45,169 bases of DNA from Streptomyces morookaense (GTDB lineage Bacteria > Actinomycetota > Actinomycetes > Streptomycetales > Streptomycetaceae), in the NCBI RefSeq assembly GCF_013030945.1, contig NZ_JABBXF010000093.1, positions 1-45,169 of the forward strand, given 5' to 3'. Both the position numbers and the translations under genes were made by a program. This document shows, piece after piece, positions 34,713-42,130 of this stretch (its first letter is position 1; each line of letters opens with the position of its first letter). The notes beneath the pieces were generated by a model that did no database searches, had not been told where the DNA came from, and was given only the letters and a program-made list of their open reading frames with translations.

Positions 34713-35822
34713 TCACGCCGCATCGATCCGCGGGAACACCGAATCGTCCAGCACGATTCCGATCCCCACCGCCACCGGGATGGCGATGAGCGCCCCGACG
34801 ATGCCCAGCAGGGCGCCGCCGACCACCACGGCCACGACCGTGACGATGGGGTGCACGTTGACCGCGTAGCGCATCGCCTTCGGCATGATCAGGTAGTCCT
34901 CGGCGAGCCGGAAGCCGATGTAGAAGCACGCCGTGCCCACCGCGATCGGGAAGGACACCGAGAGGGCCACGAGGCTGACGACGATGCCGCCGATGGTCGA
35001 TCCGATGACGGGCACCATGTCCATCAGCGCGACGAAGACGCCGAGCGCCGCCGCGTAGGGCACGTCGAAGCCGATGCACCAGAGGAAGGTGGCGAGTCCG
35101 GCGATGGCGGAGGTGACGACGTTGCCGAGCATGTACCGCCCGACGCGCAGCAGGATCTCCTCGGTGAGCTGTACCGCCCCGGCCCGGCGGCTGAGCGGGA
35201 TGAACCGGTAGGCGAAGCACTTGAGTTGCTCCATGCCGACCATGAAGTAGACGGTCAGCACGACGACCAGCGCGGTGCCGGTGACGGCGTTGATGACGAC
35301 GTGGCCGGCGCCCAGGAGGCCGCCGACGACGGCCTTGCCCAGGTCGGAGCCGAACTGGCGGCGGGCCTTGGAGACGAGGTGGTAGCGGTCCTCCAGGCGG
35401 CCGAGGAAGGAATGGTGGTCGTGCAGCTGGTCGAGCCACTTGGGCACGGTGTGGACGAGCGAGGCGACCTCGGCGGAGACCGGGGGGATGACCAGGGCGA
35501 GGAACCCGCCCAGGACGGCCAGCAGGGCGAGGACGACCAGGGTCACCGCCCACCCCCGCCTCATACGGCGCCGGGCCAGCCAGGCCACCACCGGCTCCAG
35601 GCTGATCGCCACGAACAGGGCCAGCAGCAGGAGTGTGAGGACGCCGCTGATGCGCAGCACGGTCTGCACCGCCAGATAGGCCAGTGTCAGGCCCAGCCCG
35701 ACGCTGAAACCGGCCGCGCACCACGAGGACACCGGCCGCACCCGCAGCCCGCGCTCCGCACGTGGCTCCCGCGGGCGGCCGGCCCCGCCGTGTGCGCCTT
35801 GCGGGGGGTTGGATGCCGGCAT
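34713..35822 (-). CDS. AI-2E-family (PerM/YdiK-like) membrane transporter
   Basis: A 369-aa polytopic membrane protein of the AI-2E transporter superfamily. Hydrophobic segments occur near residues 33-75 and 90-120, followed by an amphipathic central domain and a cluster of C-terminal helices that contains the family landmarks DMVPVIGSTIGGIVVSL and GALLGIVGALIAIPVAVGI. Members export diverse solutes, and some are sodium-proton antiporters; autoinducer transport should not be assumed. The ATG at 35822 has AGAGGA just upstream; a GTG six codons earlier is the alternative. Confidence 0.9.
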   Translation of the reverse strand: MPASNPPQGAHGGAGRPREPRAERGLRVRPVSSWCAAGFSVGLGLTLAYLAVQTVLRISGVLTLLLLALFVAISLEPVVAWLARRRMRRGWAVTLVVLALLAVLGGFLALVIPPVSAEVASLVHTVPKWLDQLHDHHSFLGRLEDRYHLVSKARRQFGSDLGKAVVGGLLGAGHVVINAVTGTALVVVLTVYFMVGMEQLKCFAYRFIPLSRRAGAVQLTEEILLRVGRYMLGNVVTSAIAGLATFLWCIGFDVPYAAALGVFVALMDMVPVIGSTIGGIVVSLVALSVSFPIAVGTACFYIGFRLAEDYLIMPKAMRYAVNVHPIVTVVAVVVGGALLGIVGALIAIPVAVGIGIVLDDSVFPRIDAA

Positions 35823-35963
35823 GCCGTCCTCTTCGATCACCGTCTGCGGGGAGTCGGGCCTCTACGTACCCTGCGGACGGTGCGGTGCATCGCTCACCCG
35901 GCAAGACCACCTGCTGGGACGAGTGCCGGGGCCGCTCGGCACGTGATGGCTACAGTGCGGTCC

Positions 35964-36473
35964 ATGCGGCTGCTCCTGACGTCCGACACCCACCTCCCCA
36001 CCCGGGCCCGGCACGTGCCGCCACCCCTCCTGGCCGCAATGGACCGGGCCGACGTCGTCCTCCACGCCGGCGACTGGACCGACATCGCGACGCTGGAGCT
36101 GTTCACCGCCCGCGCCCGCCGACTCATCGCCGTCCACGGCAACAACGACGGACCCGGCCTGCGCGCCCGGCTGCCCGAGATCGCCCACGCCGAGCTCGCC
36201 GGACTGCGCTTCACGGTCGTCCACGAGACCGGCCCGGCCCGCGGCCGCGAGGAGCGCTGCGCCGAACGCTTTCCTTCCACCGACGTGCTGGTCTTCGGCC
36301 ACAGTCACATCCCCTGGGACACCACCGCCCCCGGCGGCCTGCGCCTGCTGAACCCCGGCTCGCCCACCGACCGGCGCCGTCAGCCCTACCGCACGTACAT
36401 GACAGCTCGGGCGGACGGCGGCGAGCTCACGGAAGTGACGTTGCACCGCATCGAGGCGGCAGCGGCGAGATAG
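35964..36473 (+). CDS. YfcE-type metallophosphoesterase
   Basis: A 169-aa cytosolic calcineurin-like phosphoesterase of the YfcE/MJ0936 group. The metal-binding blocks are SDTHL (D8, H10), HAGDWTD, HGNNDG, VVHE and FGHSHIPW, all intact. YfcE enzymes are phosphodiesterases with broad model-substrate activity; the natural substrate here is unknown. The ATG at 35964 gives the conserved MRLLLTSDTH start; an ATG at 35946 would add six residues. A TACAGT box ends seven bases before 35964 and no ribosome-binding site is seen, suggesting leaderless translation. Confidence 0.88.
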   Translation: MRLLLTSDTHLPTRARHVPPPLLAAMDRADVVLHAGDWTDIATLELFTARARRLIAVHGNNDGPGLRARLPEIAHAELAGLRFTVVHETGPARGREERCAERFPSTDVLVFGHSHIPWDTTAPGGLRLLNPGSPTDRRRQPYRTYMTARADGGELTEVTLHRIEAAAAR

Positions 36474-36513
36474 GGGGCGCGGTTACGCCGGTATCGCATG
36501 CGTGACCGGATCG

Positions 36514-36519
36514 CGGGTA
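36514..36519 (+). promoter_or_regulatory. Stress-sigma (sigma-B-like) -10 candidate GGGTAC
   Basis: GGGTAC lies 63 bases upstream of the small hydrophilic-protein pair. It matches the -10 element of Streptomyces sigma-B-type promoters, but no good GTTT-like -35 is found at the right spacing, so this is weak. A small CCCCGC/GCGGGG hairpin (36532-36547) immediately follows and could instead end the YfcE-type transcript. Confidence 0.25.
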
Positions 36520-36581
36520 CCCGGGGATTCCCCCCGCATCCGCGGGGTGGGCGCACGCTCAGGACCACGGAGGTGGCCGGT

Positions 36582-36821
36582 ATGGCTCGTCAGCAGCCCA
36601 GGAAGACGTCCCGGGAACCGAAGGGGCCGGGAGCCCGTTCCGGCCGGGAGAGCCAGGCGCGCGAGCGCTCCGTGCCGGGTACGGCGAGCGCTCAGGAGGG
36701 CTACCGGACCGAGGGCGGCACCGCGCGCGACCAGGCCCTCGAAGGAGTGCGGGCACGGGGCGGGAGAGCGGAGAAGGAACGGACGCGCGGTGAGGCGCAC
36801 GGCAAGAGGACCCAGTCGTGA
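36582..36821 (+). CDS. Small hydrophilic low-complexity protein
   Basis: A 79-aa protein rich in Arg, Gly, Glu, Ala and Ser with no hydrophobic segment (begins MARQQPRKTSREPKGPG). A strong GGAGG site eight bases upstream of the ATG supports it being a real gene. Composition resembles hydrophilin-like or stress-induced small proteins, but no family is recognised. Its stop overlaps the start of the next gene. Confidence 0.65.
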   Translation: MARQQPRKTSREPKGPGARSGRESQARERSVPGTASAQEGYRTEGGTARDQALEGVRARGGRAEKERTRGEAHGKRTQS

Positions 36822-37024
36822 ACGCCGGACGCGGCGGGAAGGCTCCTGGGCGCCGCAAGGCCGTTCCCCGGGACATGCAGGACCAGCAGGCGGGCGCCGC
36901 ATCGCAGCGGGGCCCGGCGGGTCTGGAGACTCCCCGTGAACCGAAGAGCGCCGGGAACGCCGGGGAGCGGTCCGGCGGTACGGGTGGCTCCCGGGAATCG
37001 CAGACGGACGAGCCCCCGGACTGA
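36818..37024 (+). CDS. Second small hydrophilic protein, translationally coupled
   Basis: A 68-aa Gly/Arg/Ser/Pro-rich hydrophilic protein starting at a GTG that overlaps the preceding stop (GTGA). The same biased composition and coupling suggest it works with the upstream protein, perhaps in desiccation or osmotic stress; this is inference from composition only. It converges on the DUF418-type gene. Confidence 0.55.
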   Translation: MNAGRGGKAPGRRKAVPRDMQDQQAGAASQRGPAGLETPREPKSAGNAGERSGGTGGSRESQTDEPPD

Positions 37025-37080
37025 CCACCGGCGCGAAACCCGTCAGGGCACCGCACCGGCCCCCGGCGTCACGGACCTCC

Positions 37081-38337
37081 TCACCGCGTCCCGGCCGGCT
37101 GCGCCGGGACCTCGGGCACGAGCCGTGCGAGCCCGGTGATCTTGTACATCAGGTACTCCAGCGGGCCTCGCTGGAAAAAGCGCAGCCAGACGACGGCCAG
37201 CAGCATGAAGGCCGCGACGAAGCCGAGCAGCACCGGCAGCGGGGAGCCGGGCACGTCCCCGATGCCCAGTGCCCAGATGGCGGCGATGTGCAGGACGTAC
37301 GCCGTCAGCGAGATCCTGCCGACCGCGACGACGGGCCAGGCCGCCCGCCGGAAGCGCGGCAGGGCGTCCGCCGCCACGATGCACGCCGCGAGCACCAGGA
37401 GGGCCACCCCCGTGTTGCCGAGGATGGACGGGGTGGTCTCGCTGTGCGGGGCGGCCACCAGCAGCCAGGCGGGGGTGTCGCCCGTCGGGTCGCCCACCGC
37501 GTCCGACCACCAGGCCGACATCACCGGCCCGTCGCCCACCGCCCCGACGGCGGCCGAGATGCTGTGGAACAGGTTCAGCGCCAGCCAGGAGCCGCCGTAG
37601 CCGAGCACCGCGAGCGCGCCGCCCGCGGCGGCCAGCCGCCGGAGCACCGCGCGTGAGCCGAGGTCGAGCTTGGCGACCGCCATGCCGGCCAGGACGAACG
37701 GCATCCACGTCAGCACCGGATAGCTGCCGGTGAAGAACAGGTCGACGAGCCCGTCCGTGCCGCTGATGCGGGCCAGCGGATCGTGAGCGGCGACCCGCTC
37801 GGCCCAGGTGCCGCTGCTGATGGAGTCCTGCACCAGGTACAGCGCCTGCGGCAGCACCAGTGCCGCACCGGCCGCCAGCCACGCCAGGGTGCGGGCACCC
37901 AGCCGGTACAGCGGCAGGGCGAGGACGAAGTACAGCCCGTAGTAGGCGAGGATCACCTCGACCTGCGTACCCGTCATGGTCAGTGCCGTGCCGAGGACGA
38001 GCAGGACGGCGGAGCGGATCAGGATGCGGGCGACGGCGACCTGCCCGTCGCGGCCGGTCTTCGGCACCCGCCGGCCGGTCATCAGGACGAGCGAGAACCC
38101 GGCCAGCACGGCGAACAGCGCGGACGCCCGGCCGTGCGAGAGCTCCATCAGGAACCCGGTGGTCCCCCCGGTGGACGGATCCGGGCCGACGTGGGCGGCG
38201 AACATCCCGAAGACCGCCAGTCCCCGGGCCAGGTCCACACCGACCAGCCGTCCCGCCCCCGTGCGGCGGCCCTCGCCGTCCCCCGTGCGGGCAGGGGAAG
38301 GAGCCGGGAGGGCTGCCGTTGATATGTTCTGCGACAT
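37081..38337 (-). CDS. DUF418/DUF1624-type polytopic membrane protein
   Basis: A 418-aa membrane protein. After a hydrophilic N-terminus, VGVDLARGLAVFGMFAAHVGP is the conserved first-helix motif of the heparan-N-acetyltransferase-like family, followed by about nine further helices. The C-terminus, RFFQRGPLEYLMYKITG, is the characteristic DUF418 ending. Members are presumed acyltransferase-like or transport proteins of the envelope; function is unproven. The ATG at 38337 has GGAGG almost adjacent, an unusually short spacing, so the true start may differ (in-frame ATG at 38397). It lies 87 bases downstream of the amidotransferase gene. Confidence 0.85.
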   Translation of the reverse strand: MSQNISTAALPAPSPARTGDGEGRRTGAGRLVGVDLARGLAVFGMFAAHVGPDPSTGGTTGFLMELSHGRASALFAVLAGFSLVLMTGRRVPKTGRDGQVAVARILIRSAVLLVLGTALTMTGTQVEVILAYYGLYFVLALPLYRLGARTLAWLAAGAALVLPQALYLVQDSISSGTWAERVAAHDPLARISGTDGLVDLFFTGSYPVLTWMPFVLAGMAVAKLDLGSRAVLRRLAAAGGALAVLGYGGSWLALNLFHSISAAVGAVGDGPVMSAWWSDAVGDPTGDTPAWLLVAAPHSETTPSILGNTGVALLVLAACIVAADALPRFRRAAWPVVAVGRISLTAYVLHIAAIWALGIGDVPGSPLPVLLGFVAAFMLLAVVWLRFFQRGPLEYLMYKITGLARLVPEVPAQPAGTR

Positions 38338-38424
38338 CCCTCCAGGGTCGGTGACCGAGGGTACCCGCGACAGGGCCTTGGGTTTAATTTGCCTCACACT
38401 TCCGGGTGGCGGGCATGGCCGGTG

Positions 38425-39294
38425 TCAGGCCGCATGCTGCGAAGCCGCCGCCTCGGGCCGCAGGTCCGCGAGCGCCAGCCGGTGACGGGGCTCTCCGGGC
38501 AGCACCACGCGGCGGACGACCTCCTGGCCGGGACCGGCGTACAGCAGCTCGCCGGGCTCCATCGGCCGCCAGTGCGGGTTGTCGTCCAGGCGTTCGCTGG
38601 CCACCACGACCGCGGGGGAGTGGGCCAGGTCCTGCGAGTGCACCCGCAGCCGGCCCGCGCTGCCGCTGTGGTCCAGGTGCCGGCAGCCGTGGTGGCCGCC
38701 CGTGGGGCGCTGCAGCACGTACAGCGCGTGGGTGTCCGGATACCGCAGCGCCCACAGCCCGTCCGCCGTGGCGAGGACGAGGTTCAGGGCGTAGACGGGC
38801 AGATGCGCGGCGACCCACCGCGCGGCGTGCTCGATCCCGGCCGACACGTCCCCGTCACGGGTCCGGATCTCCCGGCTCACCAGCGCGAAGAACCGCTCGG
38901 AGTCGGTGTCGCCCAGCACCCGGGCCCGGTCCTCCCCGAGTTCGGCGTCCAGTGCGTCCAGCCCCTCGATCACCCCGTTGTGCGCGAACAGCCGCCCGTC
39001 CTGCACGAACGGATGCGTGTTGCGCTCCTGCAGACCGCCGGTGGAGGCGAAGCGGATGTGCGCGATGAAGGTGCTGGACTCCACCCGCCGGGCCTCCTGG
39101 GCGAACTCCCGGTCCTGCCAGGCGGCCAGCGGCGCCTTGCGCACCACCGGTCTGCCGTCGGCGGCGAAGTGGCCGAGCCCCGTGCCGTCGGGCTCGTGCC
39201 GGCTCTGGACGCTGAGACTGTCGGGCGCGTCCAGCAGCCAGAAGGTGGCGTGCACGCGCCGCGGAGCACTGCTCAGGCCGAACAGACGGCACAT
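38425..39294 (-). CDS. Class II (Ntn) glutamine amidotransferase
   Basis: A 289-aa protein beginning MCRLFGLSS, so Cys2 becomes the N-terminal nucleophile after Met removal. Family motifs follow: IAHIRFASTGG, NTHPFVQDGRLFAHNGVI, and the LGDTDSERFFA segment of the EgtC/YafJ-like group. These enzymes hydrolyse glutamine or a gamma-glutamyl amide; no synthase partner is fused. The start has GAGGAG seven bases upstream. It begins ten bases after the glutamate decarboxylase stop, so the two form an operon centred on glutamate/glutamine chemistry. Confidence 0.9.
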   Translation of the reverse strand: MCRLFGLSSAPRRVHATFWLLDAPDSLSVQSRHEPDGTGLGHFAADGRPVVRKAPLAAWQDREFAQEARRVESSTFIAHIRFASTGGLQERNTHPFVQDGRLFAHNGVIEGLDALDAELGEDRARVLGDTDSERFFALVSREIRTRDGDVSAGIEHAARWVAAHLPVYALNLVLATADGLWALRYPDTHALYVLQRPTGGHHGCRHLDHSGSAGRLRVHSQDLAHSPAVVVASERLDDNPHWRPMEPGELLYAGPGQEVVRRVVLPGEPRHRLALADLRPEAAASQHAA

Positions 39295-39304
39295 CGGGGG
39301 CTCC

Positions 39305-40738
39305 TCACTCGTGGGGTCCCGGGGTCCGCGGGCACTTGGTCTCCACGCCGTGCGCGAAGGCGCCCGCGTCGTCCTCTCCACGGTAGGGCCTGTCCTGGCC
39401 GGCGAGCCGGGGCAGGATCCGGCGCAGGTCCTCCAGCAGCAGATCGGCCAGATCGTGACTGAAGCCGTTGCGGACGACGATGCGCAGGACGGCCAGATCG
39501 GTACGGTTCCGCGGAAAGGTGTAGGCGGGTACCAGCCAGCCCCGCTCCCGCAGCGCGGCGGAGACGTCGTAGACCGTGAACGCCTCGATGCCCTCGCGCA
39601 CCCGGAAGGCGAACACCGGTGTCTCGCTTCCGTCGGTGAGCAGCTCGAAGGCGTCGAGCTTGGAGATCTCCGTCGACAGCCGCACCGCGACGTCCCGGCA
39701 CGTCTGCTGCACCCGCCGGTATCCCTCGTGGCCGAGCCGCAGGAAGTTGTAGTACTGGGCGACCACTTGGGCACCGGGCCGGGAGAAGTTCAGGGCGAAG
39801 GTCGGCATGTCCCCGCCCAGGTAGTTCACATGGAAGACCAGATCGTCCGGCAGCGCGTCCTTGTCCCGCCACAGCGCCCAGCCGACCCCCGGCATCACCA
39901 GCCCGTACTTGTGCCCGGACGTGTTGACCGAGGCCACGCGCGGCAGTCGGAAGTCCCAGGACAGCCCGGGGTCGAGGAACGGGGCGATCATCGCCCCCGA
40001 GGCGCCGTCCACATGGACCGGCACGTCTATGCCGGTGCGCGCCTGCAGCTCGTCCAGCGCGGCGGCGATGTCGGCGACCGGCTCGTAGCTGCCGTCGAAC
40101 GTCGAACCGAGCACCGTGACCACGCCGATGGTGTTCTCGTCGCAGAGTGCGACGGCGCTCTGCGCATCGAGGCGGTAGCGGTCGCCCTCCATCGGCACGT
40201 ACCGGGGCTCGACCTCGAAGTAGTCCGCGAACTTCTCCCAGCAGACCTGGACGTTGATGCCCATCACCAGGTTCGGCCGGTCGGTCGGGGCGCCCTCGGC
40301 GCGGCGCCGGTGCTGCCAGCGGCGCTTGAGCGCCAGGCCCGCCAGCATCGCCGCCTCGCTCGAACCGGTCGTCGAGCAGCCGACCGCACGGTGCGGGTCG
40401 GGGGCGTTCCACAGCCGGGCCAGCATGTGCACGCAGCGGGTCTCCAGTTCCGCCGTCTGCGGGTACTCGTCCTTGTCGATCATGTTCTTCTCGGCGCACT
40501 CGGCCATCAGCCGCAGCGCCTGCGGTTCGGCCCAGGTGGAGACGAACGTGGCCAGGTTCAGCCGCGCGTTGCCGTCCAGCATCAGCTCGTCCCGCACGAT
40601 CTGGTACGCGGTGTCCGGTCCCATCTCCCCGTGCGGCAGGGCGTACCGGGGCACGTGGACCGGCTCCCGGGCGAAGACCGGGTTGATCTCCATGTCCCGG
40701 GCGGCATGGCGGTGGTGGCGGGGATGCTTCAGGACCAT
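39305..40738 (-). CDS. gadB: Glutamate decarboxylase
   Basis: A 477-aa PLP-dependent decarboxylase of normal length for the GAD family, converting glutamate to GABA and CO2 with proton consumption. The cofactor lysine is K277 in NTSGHKYGL, the ring-pairing aspartate is D244 in HVDGASG, and the GCSTTGSSEAAMLAGLALK and GSTFDGSYEPV segments are family hallmarks. The ATG at 40738 follows GAGAGGA. No GABA antiporter is adjacent, so acid resistance by GABA export is not supported locally. Its partner is the class II amidotransferase ten bases downstream. Confidence 0.96.
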   Translation of the reverse strand: MVLKHPRHHRHAARDMEINPVFAREPVHVPRYALPHGEMGPDTAYQIVRDELMLDGNARLNLATFVSTWAEPQALRLMAECAEKNMIDKDEYPQTAELETRCVHMLARLWNAPDPHRAVGCSTTGSSEAAMLAGLALKRRWQHRRRAEGAPTDRPNLVMGINVQVCWEKFADYFEVEPRYVPMEGDRYRLDAQSAVALCDENTIGVVTVLGSTFDGSYEPVADIAAALDELQARTGIDVPVHVDGASGAMIAPFLDPGLSWDFRLPRVASVNTSGHKYGLVMPGVGWALWRDKDALPDDLVFHVNYLGGDMPTFALNFSRPGAQVVAQYYNFLRLGHEGYRRVQQTCRDVAVRLSTEISKLDAFELLTDGSETPVFAFRVREGIEAFTVYDVSAALRERGWLVPAYTFPRNRTDLAVLRIVVRNGFSHDLADLLLEDLRRILPRLAGQDRPYRGEDDAGAFAHGVETKCPRTPGPHE

Positions 40739-40849
40739 CGTCGACGTCCTCTCGCAGGGAATCGGGCGCCCCTGCCGCCTACCCCGGCGCGGCGCGGTTC
40801 ATCGCACCGGGGAGGGTCGCCTTGCGGCATCGCGACACGCCGCCTGTAC

Positions 40850-40876
40850 CAACGGGGGCTCCCCGGGCCCCCGTTG
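40850..40876. promoter_or_regulatory. Perfect hairpin between gadB and the secreted-protein gene
   Basis: CAACGGGGGC (40850-40859) pairs perfectly with GCCCCCGTTG (40867-40876) across a 7-base loop, in the 205-base divergent intergenic region. It lies 68 bases before the secreted-protein start and could be a 5'-UTR structure or attenuator for that gene; a terminator role is unlikely because neither flanking gene ends here. Confidence 0.45.
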
Positions 40877-40943
40877 CACCGGTTCCGGGCCTGCGGGGGA
40901 CCATGGGGGAAACAAGGGATACATCCCGCTCGTTGGGGATTCC

Positions 40944-42101
40944 GTGCGACATTTCCCGGGAAAGCCCGCGGCTTCCGCCCTGCTCGCCCTGCTCTGCGCG
41001 TTCGTACCGCCCGCCGCCCCCGCACCGGTCGCGGAGCCGCCCGCGCTGTCGCAGGCCCGACCCGACACGGCGCTGACCGAGGCGTTCCGCGGATACGCCC
41101 TTCATGGCACCGCACCCGCCCACTGGACGGGCGGTGACAGCACCTACTCCGTACCGACCGCCGACGGTGAACTCTGGGTCTTCTCCGACACGTTCCTCGG
41201 CACCGTGCACCCCGACGGCTCACGGGCCCCGGCACCCTTCGTCCACAACAGCTTCGTGCTCTGGAACCGCTCCGGCCCGCACACGGCCGTCGGCCACGAC
41301 CCGGACGGCGCCCCCGCCTCGCTCGTCGCCCCCGCATCCGGCTGGTACTGGGCCCGGGCCGGCACCACGGACGGCCCCGGCACGGTGGAGGTCGTCTACG
41401 CACGCTACGAGACCACCGGCACCGGCCCCCTGGACATCGCCTGGCGCGGCAACGCGCTCGCCCGCTTCCGCACCGGCCGGCTCGGCCGGCCGGTGTCGGT
41501 CACCCCGCTGCCGTCGTCCGCACGCATCGCCTGGGGCGCCTGGCTGTTCCGGCAGGACGGGCACATCTATGTCTACGGCACCGAACGGGCGCCCTCCGGC
41601 GGCAACTTCCTGCACCTGGCCCGCGTCACCGGCACCGACCTGCGCCGGCCCTGGCAGTACCGGACGGCCCGCGGCACCTGGTCCGCCCGCGAGGCGGACG
41701 CGGCCCGCCTGACCGGGCCCGGCGGCACCGCCCTGCGCACCGCCGACGAGCTCAGCGTCGTCCGGCACGGCCCCTGGTACGCCCTGCTCACCCAGCGGAC
41801 GGACCAGCCGTTCAGCGCCGAGCTGCAAGTGGCCTGGTCCCGCACGCCGTTCGGCCCCTTCGGCAACGCGCGGACGGTGTACAGGGCACCGGAAGCCGGA
41901 CCGTACGGCACCTACCGCAACGCGAACGTCATCGCCTACAACCCGCACGAGCACCCCGAGTTGGAACGCCGCGGGGAGCTCGTCGTCTCGTACAACGTCA
42001 ACAGCCTCGTCCCGCAGGACGTCATCCGCCGCGCGGACCTCTACCGCCCGCGCTTCCTGCGCCTCACGCTCACCCCGCCCGGGCCCCGGCACGGCGCTTG
42101 A
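40944..42101 (+). CDS. Secreted DUF5005-like beta-propeller protein
   Basis: A 385-aa exported protein. The GTG at 40944 (GGGGA just upstream) begins a Sec signal peptide (hydrophobic core ASALLALLCAFV, residues 10-21, then an Ala/Pro stretch). The mature part has WTGGDSTYSVPTADGELWVFSDTFLG, FVHNSFVLWN, a WLFRQDGHIYVYGTER strand and an ADELSVVRHGPWYALLTQ strand. These are the repeating features of DUF5005/DUF4185-like propellers related to glycoside-hydrolase folds, often found in secreted Streptomyces proteins. Carbohydrate binding or cleavage is plausible but not shown. It is followed by the P450 after 29 bases. Confidence 0.75.
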   Translation: MRHFPGKPAASALLALLCAFVPPAAPAPVAEPPALSQARPDTALTEAFRGYALHGTAPAHWTGGDSTYSVPTADGELWVFSDTFLGTVHPDGSRAPAPFVHNSFVLWNRSGPHTAVGHDPDGAPASLVAPASGWYWARAGTTDGPGTVEVVYARYETTGTGPLDIAWRGNALARFRTGRLGRPVSVTPLPSSARIAWGAWLFRQDGHIYVYGTERAPSGGNFLHLARVTGTDLRRPWQYRTARGTWSAREADAARLTGPGGTALRTADELSVVRHGPWYALLTQRTDQPFSAELQVAWSRTPFGPFGNARTVYRAPEAGPYGTYRNANVIAYNPHEHPELERRGELVVSYNVNSLVPQDVIRRADLYRPRFLRLTLTPPGPRHGA

Positions 42102-42130
42102 CCGTCTTCCGCAACGGGTAGCCTCGCCGG

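Noticed and set aside
38361..38368. GGGTACCC upstream of the DUF418-type gene as a sigma-B promoter
   Set aside because: It is palindromic, so orientation is ambiguous, and no GTTT-like -35 occurs at 14-16 bases upstream on the reverse strand.
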